Source of the DNA: Peptococcaceae bacterium BRH_c23
GTDB taxonomy: Bacteria > Bacillota_B > Desulfitobacteriia > Desulfitobacteriales > Desulfitobacteriaceae
DNA: 5,868 nucleotides
Direction: 5' to 3'
NCBI GenBank assembly: GCA_000961805.1
Contig: LADV01000331.1
Location: 1 to 5,868 of the forward strand
Position numbers and translations under genes: made by a program. The notes under the pieces are model-generated. The model was not told the origin of the DNA and made no database searches. It saw nothing but the letters and a program-made list of their open reading frames with translations. Positions 1-5,868 of this stretch are shown here, in pieces (the first letter of the stretch is position 1; each line of letters opens with the position of its first letter).

Positions 1-1400
1 CAACTGGGAGACGGAACGACTACACAAAAGGTAACCCCGGTACAGGTGCCAGGCTTAACGGGAGTGACGGTAATTGCAGGAGGCTATGGTCACACAGTAG
101 CCTTGAAGAATGATGGCACTGTCTGGACATGGGGATATAACTATTATGGTCAACTGGGAGACGGAACGACTACACAAAAGGTAACCCCGGTACAGGTGCC
201 AGGCTTAACGGGAGTGACGGCAATTGCAGGAGGCTATGGTCACACAGTAGCCCTGAAGAATGATTGCACGGTATGGACATGGGGGTATAACGGTAATGGC
301 CAGCTGGGGGACGGAAAGACTACAAACAAATCTAATCCTGTACAGGTACCTGGATTGACAGGAGTAACGGCAATTGCGGGTGGAAATGGTCACACAATCG
401 CCCTGAAGAATGATGGCACGGTATGGACATGGGGAGATAACTCTTATGGACAACTGGGAGACGGAACGATAACAAGCAAGTCCACCCTAGTACAGGTGAC
501 TGGATTAACAGGCGTGATAACAATTGCAGGTGGAAATTCTCAAACAATAGCATTGAAAAATGACGGTACGGTCTGGACATGGGGATATAACGGTTTTGGA
601 CAACTGGGAGACGGAACGACAACAAAGAAGTCTACCCCGGTGCAGGTACCCGGATTGACGGGAGTAACGGCAATTGCAGCAAGAAATTATCATACAATCG
701 CCTTGAAGAATGATGGCACAGTCTGGACATGGGGATATAACAGTAATGGCCAACTGGGAGATGGAACGACAACGAACAGGCTAACCCCGGTACAGGTGAC
801 TGGCTTGACCGGAGTTACGGCAATTGTCGGTGGGGACTACCACACAATAGCGTTGAAAAATAATGGCACGGTCTGGTCATGGGGATATAACTATTTCGGC
901 CAGCTAGGAGATGGATCGACTATAAGCAAGTCTACCCCGGTACAGGTATCAGGATTAACGGGAGTTACAGCTATGGCAGGTGGCAATTCCCACTCAATAG
1001 CGTTAAAGAATGATGGTACGGTTTGGACCTGGGGTTGTAACGGCAATGGCCGGCTGGGGGACGGAACAACTATAACTAGGCTAACCCCGGTACAGGTGTC
1101 AGGATTAACAGGGGTTACGGCAATTGCAGGTGGAGATTATCACACCATAGCATTAAAGAATAATGGTACTATCTGGACATGGGGATATAACAACGTGGGT
1201 CAACTGGGAGACGGTACAAAAACAGATAAGTCTACCCCTGTACAGGTGTCTGGAATGACAGGAGTTATGGCTATTGCAGGTGGAAGTTGCCGCACAATCG
1301 CCTTGAAAAATGATGGCACTGTCTGGATATGGGGCTCTAACAGCAATGGTGCCCTTGGGTTGGGTGATCCATTGTACAAATGTTACCCAGTCTGGGTTTT
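1..1400 (+). repeat. Tandem RCC1 repeat array, exact 150-bp period
   Basis: Units begin with the codons for QLGDG at 1, 151, 301, 451, 601, 751, 901, 1051 (here RLGDG) and 1201. A divergent unit begins at 1351 (ALGLGDP). Every full unit is exactly 150 bases with no indel. Conservation extends to the DNA: gtctggacatggggatataa occurs unchanged at 121, 571 and 721. The WxWG motif is present in all nine full units (WTWG in seven, WSWG in the sixth, WIWG in the ninth). RCC1 itself has seven blades, so at least ten visible units means either a larger array or more than one propeller. Confidence 0.95.
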
Positions 1401-1770
1401 AGGTTCAACCCTGGATGCTCAGAATCTAACAGCAACAGCTACATCTACAACAATAACCCTGACCTGGCCCGCAGTAGATAATGCCTCCGGCTATGATATT
1501 GAAGCAGATGGTACGGTAATTAATAATGGTACAAATACTATGTATGTGCACAGCGGCTTGTTGCCGAATACAACTCATACCTACAGGTATAGGGCAAAGG
1601 ACGCCAGTGGTGCAGGTGATTGGAGCACACTGTTAATTGTAAGTTTATGTACGAAAAGTAGTATTATTTATTATAAAGATATCAATGGCCAATTAGAAAA
1701 TACAATTATCTTGGATTTCATATATGACAATAATGGAAACTTGATTCAGAAAAGGTATTCGTCTCCTTGA
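1..1770 (+). CDS. RCC1-repeat beta-propeller protein with C-terminal FN3 domain and YD-like tail (5' partial)
   Basis: The frame is open from base 1, so the true start lies upstream. The GTG at 46 is an internal Val codon in the middle of a repeat. The visible 589 residues hold nine repeats of 50 residues with the core GQLGDGT...TPVQV.GLTGVTAIAGG..HTIALKNDGTVWTWGYN, which is the RCC1/regulator-of-chromosome-condensation propeller blade pattern. A tenth, degraded unit (ALGLGDPLYKCYPVWV) closes the array. Residues about 471-550 (bases 1411-1650) form a fibronectin type III-like domain (TITLTWPAVDNASGYDIEADG, then a TYRYRAKDASG strand and a DWS motif). The last 37 residues carry YD-repeat motifs (YKDINGQLEN and YDNNGNLIQK), and the gene ends with TGA followed directly by TAA. 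RCC1 propellers bind protein or ligand partners, and FN3 is common in secreted bacterial proteins. A secreted or surface binding role is therefore inferred, with no enzymatic motif seen. A signal peptide cannot be checked because the 5' end is missing. Confidence 0.9.
   Translation, partial: QLGDGTTTQKVTPVQVPGLTGVTVIAGGYGHTVALKNDGTVWTWGYNYYGQLGDGTTTQKVTPVQVPGLTGVTAIAGGYGHTVALKNDCTVWTWGYNGNGQLGDGKTTNKSNPVQVPGLTGVTAIAGGNGHTIALKNDGTVWTWGDNSYGQLGDGTITSKSTLVQVTGLTGVITIAGGNSQTIALKNDGTVWTWGYNGFGQLGDGTTTKKSTPVQVPGLTGVTAIAARNYHTIALKNDGTVWTWGYNSNGQLGDGTTTNRLTPVQVTGLTGVTAIVGGDYHTIALKNNGTVWSWGYNYFGQLGDGSTISKSTPVQVSGLTGVTAMAGGNSHSIALKNDGTVWTWGCNGNGRLGDGTTITRLTPVQVSGLTGVTAIAGGDYHTIALKNNGTIWTWGYNNVGQLGDGTKTDKSTPVQVSGMTGVMAIAGGSCRTIALKNDGTVWIWGSNSNGALGLGDPLYKCYPVWVLGSTLDAQNLTATATSTTITLTWPAVDNASGYDIEADGTVINNGTNTMYVHSGLLPNTTHTYRYRAKDASGAGDWSTLLIVSLCTKSSIIYYKDINGQLENTIILDFIYDNNGNLIQKRYSSP
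1411..1650 (+). other. Fibronectin type III-like domain (within the RCC1-repeat CDS)
   Basis: About 80 residues directly follow the last RCC1 unit. They show the FN3 pattern: a LTATATSTTITLTW first strand pair with the conserved Trp, then GYDIEADGTVI, a HSGLLPNTTHTYRYRAKDASG segment with the Leu-Pro-x-Thr turn and Tyr strand, and a final DWS. These domains usually act as spacers or adhesion modules in extracellular bacterial proteins. The assignment is by pattern only. Confidence 0.8.
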
Positions 1771-1781
1771 TAAATCTTAAA

Positions 1782-1823
1782 TAATACTTGCCAAGCAGTA
1801 AAGTAATCGCTTAGTAAGTATTA
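1782..1823 (+). other. Imperfect inverted repeat / long hairpin after the stop codon
   Basis: The arms 1782-1796 (TAATACTTGCCAAGC) and 1809-1823 (GCTTAGTAAGTATTA) pair over 15 positions: 13 Watson-Crick pairs, one G-T wobble (1790:1815) and one C-A mismatch (1792:1813). The loop is 12 bases. It starts 12 bases after the TGA. The bases after the 3' arm are AGCC-like, not a T tract, so it is not a standard intrinsic terminator. It could protect the mRNA 3' end, be a processing or protein-binding site, or be part of a compound terminator with the T5 element at 1861. Confidence 0.55.
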
Positions 1824-1836
1824 GCCAAGAAATAAT

Positions 1837-1866
1837 CTGGGATTTACTTAATGACCCCGGTTTTTC
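1837..1866 (+). terminator. Weak terminator-like stem with T5 tail
   Basis: CTGGG at 1837-1841 can pair with CCCGG at 1856-1860 (one T-G wobble). The loop is 14 bases and TTTTTC follows. The stem is short and the loop long, so this is only a candidate for the end of the upstream transcript. If it works, the downstream RHS gene needs its own promoter in the A/T-rich stretch that follows. Confidence 0.3.
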
Positions 1867-1924
1867 AAAAGATAACGATATTTATTGTTTAGTTATTTAA
1901 TTTAATTTATTTAATTATAAAGTC
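1867..1924 (+). promoter_or_regulatory. A/T-rich upstream region, possible promoter
   Basis: This stretch before the RHS gene is almost entirely A and T. A TTGTTT at 1885-1890 could serve as a -35 element, but the best-spaced -10 partner (TATTTA, 1908-1913) matches the consensus poorly. A better TATAAA at 1916-1921 would place the transcription start inside the ribosome binding site. A promoter here is plausible from composition and position only; no convincing element pair is visible. Confidence 0.2.
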
Positions 1925-1930
1925 AGGAGG
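1925..1930 (+). promoter_or_regulatory. Ribosome binding site of the RHS gene
   Basis: AGGAGG lies six bases upstream of the ATG at 1937. It is a full match to the anti-Shine-Dalgarno core and fixes this start, which is also followed at once by a signal peptide. Confidence 0.9.
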
Positions 1931-1936
1931 CTTATT

Positions 1937-2053
1937 ATGATATTCTCTAGTAAAAAAAGCAACATATATAAAAGAATAATATCATTTTTCCTAATAATGG
2001 TCCTGGTACTAATAAATTTGGTACTCCCATTTCCAGGTAATACTGCAGAAGCA
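1937..2053 (+). other. Signal peptide of the RHS protein
   Basis: Residues 1-39 have a basic N-region (KKSNIYKR), a long hydrophobic core (IISFFLIMVLVLINLVLPF) and an AEA motif before Lys40, fitting signal peptidase I cleavage. No lipobox Cys is present. This indicates Sec-type export. Any cell-wall anchor would be elsewhere in the protein. Confidence 0.85.
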
Positions 2054-5000
2054 AAAACTGATACAAGTCAGGCGAAAACGAAAATTAAACAAGAAATTAC
2101 ATCCCAAAGAACCAGGAATTCCAAATCTTATCTTAATGAAGATGGGAGAACGTTTACCAGCCAAATCTATCAAGGCCCGATCCATTATTTGGATGAAAAC
2201 AAAAGCTGGCAGGAAATAGATAATGAATTGGTAGAAACCCAGAAAAACGGATTTAAGTATGAGAATAAAGCAAACGAATTCAAATTATATTTTTCTGAGC
2301 TTTCCGGGGGGAAGGATTTCATCCGTTTTCAAAAAGGGAAAAATGCTATTGATATTAGTCCGGTTGAAACAAAATATGTAAAAAAAGAGTTCGAAAAAGA
2401 TAAAACTAAAATTAAAGATAAAGCCATTGAATCCCAAACAGTTGAGAAAGAAGATCTGGAAAAGAAAGCTTCTCAAAAACCGGAGAAGGCAAAACAAGTT
2501 TCAGCAATTAAAAATATTAAGTCTGAAACAGATAATAAACTGAATTATGAGGGAATTTTTTCTGATGTAGATTTCTCTTATACAGTAAAAGAGAGCATGT
2601 TAAAAGAAGATATTACTATTCATAAATATACAGATAACAATACCTTTTCATTTGAGGTAAATACAGAGAATCTATATTTGGAAAAAGCAGATAACCCAAA
2701 TACTATCTTAATAAAAAAAGAAGGAACAGATAAATTAATCGCAAGTTTTCAAGCTCCCTTCATGAAAGACTCCAAAAATAATATATCCAAAAATTTGGCA
2801 TTAGAATTAAGACAAGAAAACGGTAAAAGTTATGTAGATGTAATAGCGGACGAAGACTGGCTCAAGGATGAAAAAAGAGCATATCCTGTAGTTATTGATC
2901 CGATTTTATACTATTTTAATTCTCTGCCGGAAGATACTTATGTAAGATCAGGATATATGGAGGATGTTAATTTTAACCAATACTACACTAGTTATTCGTT
3001 AGAAGCAGGATGTAATAAGGTCACATTTGATGAAGAATTACAATATCTTTTTCATACGCCATTTTGTGTTAACGATGATTGTGAATCCTACCTTAAATTT
3101 AATTTACCTGTCTTGCCTTCCGGAGCAAGAATATTATATGCGAATTTTAACGCATTAGCCTCGGATTACTATAGTTGGGGTTATAATCAAAGTTTAGGAA
3201 ATATTAATCTGCACAGAATTAATTCTGCCTGGGATGATGACCAGGTTACCTGGAATACCAAACCGGCCTATGGTTCGGTTGAAGCTGCGGCACAACTACA
3301 AGGCGGACAATGGGGAATTTATGAATTTGAAGATTTTTGGGGCAATAACTACCAGTTAGATACATACCAAAACGGTGTTTATAGTGTGAATATTACGCCA
3401 CTGTTTAGAGACTGGTATCAAGGGACACAACCTAATTATGGATTGGCCCTGACCGGTGACGATAATAATACGGGGGTAGCTATTTTCCACTCCAGTGAAG
3501 AATACTCTATAGCGGAAAGACCTTGGCTAACGGTTTTTTACGATCTGGATTCTTTGGGTTATGCCAATAATTGGGGTTTCACTGATGAATCAACGAATGT
3601 ATACAACGGAAATTTACTGGAACAGGCAGTAGATATGTTTGTTCCAGGCCGGGGAGAACCGGTTAATATAACCAGGACCTATAATAGTCGTTCCAATCGT
3701 GAAGGGCTTTTTGGAAAAGGTTGGACATCCAATCTTGAGGTCAGAGTGGAAGATGTTGAAGGGGAAGCCATTTTTCTTTACGATGCCAACGGGACAGAAC
3801 GTGTTTTTTTACCTTGGATAGGTACTTTGATAGATAATAGCTATATTTCCGAAACTACTCCGGGAGCTGCTACAGGGGGTGGGGCCAAGCAGGAAAGGAT
3901 AATAAAAGAAAGTAACGGTACTTACACGATCACTCAAATTAGTGGTACGAAAATTACTTTTAATTCTTCAGGAAAAATAATCAGCATTACAGATAAAAAC
4001 AATAATCTGACAACCTATAACTACAATACCGGTACAGGAAAACTGGAAAGCATTAGCGATCCGTCCGGGCGGGCTATTACCTTTTCCTATAATGCCAACG
4101 GAAACATAGAACAGGCAACGGATCCTGCCGGTAAGACGGTGCACTACACATATGACGGGAATAACCGTTTAGTCTCGTGTCTCGATCAAGAGAACAAGAT
4201 TCTTGCCTATGAATATAATGCAGATCATAATTTAACCAAGATTACTTATCCCAGGGGCAATTACATTAGCTACGGTTATGACGACCAAGACAGAGCAACT
4301 GCGGTAACCAGGACAATCACCGTTAACGGTACACCAACCACAGCAACCTCTGTGATAGCCTACGATCCGGCCAATAAACGGACAACAGTTACGGATGCCA
4401 ATGGTCGAAAAATAGCCTATGAATATGATGATATGGGTAATTTAGTCAAGGTTGCCCAGGACCCGGATAATTTAAACTATCGTACTCTCATAAATTATAA
4501 TACAGATAAAGATGAACTTGAGTCAGTAGCAAATCCCAATACAGTTGCAGCGGGCGGTACAGTTTCCTATGGATTACATTATGATGAATTCGGAAGAGTC
4601 GATTCGGTAACCAACCCTCTTAATGAAAGCACCTCGATAGAATATGGAGGGACAAATCATACAGTTTCATCTGGTGAGAGTACGGCACAGTCAGTATCCG
4701 ATGGTAACGGTAATATCACTCACACCATAGATGGCTTAAAACAAGGAAATACGTTCGCTTATGATCAATATGGAAATATTACACGGGAAACAGACAAGCT
4801 ATCCGGGACAGATAATCTTGTAACCAATTCCAGCTTTGAAGAAGGTTTTACAAATTGGGATCTAGCCATGCAAGCTGGAAACAGTGCCACCAAAGTTATT
4901 TCCGTCAGTTCATATAAATTTGGCAAAAAATCATTAGAGATAACCAATCCCAGCGGCTGGATAGAATATACCAATAACAATAGCGCTTTTACCTATGATC

Positions 5001-5868
5001 CGGCCAAAACATATACTTTAAGCGGATATATAAAGACAACCAATCTTTCTACAAATGCGGCACATCTCAAAATAAAGTGTTATAACAGCAGCGGCAGTTT
5101 TCTGGGCGAAGTGAAAAGCCCTCAGCTTAAAACGGCCAATGACTGGACGAGACTAAACCTTGTTCTGACACCGGACCAGGTTCCGGTAGGGACCGCAAAG
5201 ATAAAACCAGCGCTAGCCATGGACGCTGCATCAGGTACCGCCTGCTTCGATGGAATTCAGCTGGAAGAGGGAGCCAACCAAAGCGCCTATAATTATTTAA
5301 GTAACAGCAGCTTTGAAAGAGATGCCAACGCCGATGGAGCACCCGATGACTGGACGGTATTTGCCCCTCATGAAATAAGTCAGACCGGTTTTTCCGGGAA
5401 TTCCAGTGTCAGATTAATAAATGACGGAACCTATCCGGATATTTATCTATCCCAGCACGTTAACCTATTCCTGTCGGCCAATAGCGATCTCACCTTATCA
5501 GGATGGTCCCAGGCATTTTTAGCTGAGCCAAATGGCGGTTTTTACGGACTTAGGGCCATAGTAGAATATGCCGACAGCACCACTGAAACATTTGATTTTG
5601 GCTCTAATAAAGGGGTTCATGCCTGGGAACAAATAGTAGGAAATATCCACCTGACCAAAGCAGCCTCAGGGATAACCATCAAATGCAAATATGATAACCA
5701 GAACGGTTATGTCTGGTTTGACAGCCTCCGTTTACAGGAAGGAAAAAACAGCACAGAGATTCAATATGATCCCTCAGGCAATTATCCCCTTGCCGTAACC
5801 AATGCCTTGGGTCAATCAGTGGGTATGCAATATGATACAAGTGGCAATTTGACGCATGTCACCGATCC
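1937..5868 (+). CDS. DNRLRE and RHS/YD-repeat (WapA-like) secreted surface protein, 3' partial
   Basis: I read the frame from ATG 1937 to the window edge without a stop or frameshift (1310 codons plus two bases). Order: signal peptide 1-39; an N-terminal region with SQIYQGPIHYLDENKSWQEID, typical of proteins that precede a DNRLRE domain; a Lys/Glu-rich stretch 149-187; the DEDWLKDEKRAYPVVIDP lead-in; DNRLRE domain about 332-535 (AWDDDQVTWNTKP near 431-443, DWYQGTQPNYGLAL from 492); DUF6531-like RHS entry about 565-627 (ITRTYNSRSNREGLFGKGW); YD repeats about 696-951; carbohydrate-binding-like modules 961-1112 and 1121-1273; YD repeats again from 1277. In this family the YD repeats form a hollow shell, and the C-terminus often holds a variable toxin with an immunity gene downstream. 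Neither is in the window, so a contact-dependent toxin role is possible but unproven. An adhesin or wall-associated scaffold is the alternative. Confidence 0.92.
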   Translation, partial: MIFSSKKSNIYKRIISFFLIMVLVLINLVLPFPGNTAEAKTDTSQAKTKIKQEITSQRTRNSKSYLNEDGRTFTSQIYQGPIHYLDENKSWQEIDNELVETQKNGFKYENKANEFKLYFSELSGGKDFIRFQKGKNAIDISPVETKYVKKEFEKDKTKIKDKAIESQTVEKEDLEKKASQKPEKAKQVSAIKNIKSETDNKLNYEGIFSDVDFSYTVKESMLKEDITIHKYTDNNTFSFEVNTENLYLEKADNPNTILIKKEGTDKLIASFQAPFMKDSKNNISKNLALELRQENGKSYVDVIADEDWLKDEKRAYPVVIDPILYYFNSLPEDTYVRSGYMEDVNFNQYYTSYSLEAGCNKVTFDEELQYLFHTPFCVNDDCESYLKFNLPVLPSGARILYANFNALASDYYSWGYNQSLGNINLHRINSAWDDDQVTWNTKPAYGSVEAAAQLQGGQWGIYEFEDFWGNNYQLDTYQNGVYSVNITPLFRDWYQGTQPNYGLALTGDDNNTGVAIFHSSEEYSIAERPWLTVFYDLDSLGYANNWGFTDESTNVYNGNLLEQAVDMFVPGRGEPVNITRTYNSRSNREGLFGKGWTSNLEVRVEDVEGEAIFLYDANGTERVFLPWIGTLIDNSYISETTPGAATGGGAKQERIIKESNGTYTITQISGTKITFNSSGKIISITDKNNNLTTYNYNTGTGKLESISDPSGRAITFSYNANGNIEQATDPAGKTVHYTYDGNNRLVSCLDQENKILAYEYNADHNLTKITYPRGNYISYGYDDQDRATAVTRTITVNGTPTTATSVIAYDPANKRTTVTDANGRKIAYEYDDMGNLVKVAQDPDNLNYRTLINYNTDKDELESVANPNTVAAGGTVSYGLHYDEFGRVDSVTNPLNESTSIEYGGTNHTVSSGESTAQSVSDGNGNITHTIDGLKQGNTFAYDQYGNITRETDKLSGTDNLVTNSSFEEGFTNWDLAMQAGNSATKVISVSSYKFGKKSLEITNPSGWIEYTNNNSAFTYDPAKTYTLSGYIKTTNLSTNAAHLKIKCYNSSGSFLGEVKSPQLKTANDWTRLNLVLTPDQVPVGTAKIKPALAMDAASGTACFDGIQLEEGANQSAYNYLSNSSFERDANADGAPDDWTVFAPHEISQTGFSGNSSVRLINDGTYPDIYLSQHVNLFLSANSDLTLSGWSQAFLAEPNGGFYGLRAIVEYADSTTETFDFGSNKGVHAWEQIVGNIHLTKAASGITIKCKYDNQNGYVWFDSLRLQEGKNSTEIQYDPSGNYPLAVTNALGQSVGMQYDTSGNLTHVTD
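2930..3541 (+). other. DNRLRE domain (within the RHS CDS)
   Basis: Residues 332-535. The domain opens with EDTYVRSG, holds the strand ESYLKFNLPVLPSGARILYA, the hallmark AWDDDQVTWNTKPAYG and YSVNITPLFRDWYQG, and closes with RPWLTVFYD. Such domains are common in surface proteins of Firmicutes and usually precede RHS repeats. Between the opening strand and SYLKFNL there is extra sequence with three Cys (359, 377, 382), which looks like an insertion relative to the usual short glycine-containing linker. Calling it an insertion rests on memory of the family pattern. Confidence 0.8.
3629..3817 (+). other. DUF6531-like RHS entry segment (within the RHS CDS)
   Basis: Residues about 565-627 match the segment that leads into RHS/YD arrays: VDMFVPGRGEPVNITRTYNS, then LFGKGWTSNLEVRV and IFLYDANGTERVFL. 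The order (R.YNS, fG.GW, D.nG....F) is that of the family. It marks the junction between the N-terminal export and display part and the YD-repeat shell. Confidence 0.75.
4022..4789 (+). repeat. First YD-repeat (RHS) array (within the RHS CDS)
   Basis: Residues 696-951 contain about nine YD-type cores, among them YNANGNIEQA, YDGNNRLVSC, YNADHNLTKI, YDDMGNLVKV, YDEFGRVDSV and YDQYGNITRE, several followed by DPxG turns. Spacing is irregular and the units are diverged, unlike the homogeneous RCC1 array upstream. YD repeats build the beta-sheet shell of RHS and teneurin proteins. Confidence 0.88.
4817..5755 (+). other. Tandem pair of carbohydrate-binding-like (galactose-binding fold) modules
   Basis: Two modules, residues 961-1112 and 1121-1273, have the same frame. 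Each opens with NSSFE and a following W (SSFEEGFTNWDL; SSFERDANADGAPDDWTVF), has a middle SGYIKT / SGWSQA strand, and ends with FDGIQLEEG or FDSLRLQEG. This is the pattern of CBM4/9-like jelly-roll modules of surface proteins. The second has an Asp-rich loop (DANADGAPDD) resembling calcium-binding loops. They interrupt the YD array, with YD motifs on both sides. A glycan-binding role is inferred; no specific ligand can be read. Confidence 0.75.
5765..5868 (+). repeat. Second YD-repeat array, start only
   Basis: From residue 1277, YDPSGNYPLAV and YDTSGNLTHV show that the RHS array resumes after the two inserted modules. It continues past the window end. Confidence 0.85.

Noticed and set aside
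205..753. Minus-strand reading frames at 205-453, 332-625 and 505-753
   Set aside because: They lie opposite the RCC1 array, repeat with its 150-base period and have Cys/Arg/Ser-rich products with no family pattern. They are by-products of the repeat.
1..1350. CRISPR array or non-coding satellite repeat
   Set aside because: The period is 150 bases, there is no short repeat/unique spacer alternation, and all units are in frame and encode RCC1 blades.
121..1350. Diversity-generating retroelement target
   Set aside because: The loop variation is not confined to adenine positions of a template, it differs between tandem units and is not at the C-terminus, and no reverse transcriptase or template repeat is in the window.
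46..1770. GTG at 46 as the start of the RCC1-repeat gene
   Set aside because: The frame is open to base 1 with repeat sequence upstream of the GTG, and no ribosome binding site precedes it. The same GTG recurs as a Val codon 150 bases later.
1771..1936. Small gene or leftover coding remnant between the two genes
   Set aside because: No frame carries a sensible start, ribosome binding site and product, and reading on past the TGA gives no YD-like continuation.
2285..2497. Minus-strand reading frame with a Phe/Leu-rich, membrane-like product
   Set aside because: The Phe-rich sequence is the complement of Lys/Glu-rich codons (AAA, GAA) in the RHS gene, so the hydrophobicity is an artefact.
4765..5342. 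Minus-strand reading frames at 4765-4980 and 5127-5342
   Set aside because: They are fully opposite a well-supported coding domain, and I see no family pattern in either product.

Overview
The window holds two large genes on the + strand, both cut by its edges, with a 166-base gap between them. Both encode modular, repeat-rich proteins of the cell-surface or secreted kind. The AGGAGG ribosome binding site, the Gram-positive style signal peptide, the moderate to low G+C, and the DNRLRE + RHS/YD architecture of the second gene suggest a Firmicute. A Clostridia/Peptococcaceae-like spore former is my best guess, but no marker gene here fixes the taxon.

Region 1 (1-1770) is the 3' part of a gene for a tandem RCC1-type beta-propeller repeat protein. 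Nine units follow each other at an exact 150-base (50-residue) period. A partial closing unit, one fibronectin type III-like domain and a short tail with YD-repeat (RHS-like) motifs come next. The start of the gene lies upstream of the window.

Region 2 (1771-1936) is non-coding. It contains a long imperfect inverted repeat just after the stop codon, a weak terminator-like element ending in T5, an A/T-rich stretch and a strong ribosome binding site.

Region 3 (1937-5868, open at the window end) is the first 1310 codons of a WapA/RHS-type protein. In order it has a signal peptide, a Lys/Glu-rich N-terminal region, a DNRLRE domain, a DUF6531-like RHS entry segment, a run of YD repeats, two tandem carbohydrate-binding-like (jelly-roll) modules inserted in the YD array, and resumed YD repeats. 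Its C-terminus, where this class often carries a variable toxin or other tip, is not in the window.

The two genes share surface-protein logic: repeat scaffold, ligand-binding modules and YD motifs. The YD-like tail of the first protein suggests a link to the RHS family encoded just downstream. No RNA genes, CRISPR arrays, insertion sequences or transposase genes were seen.
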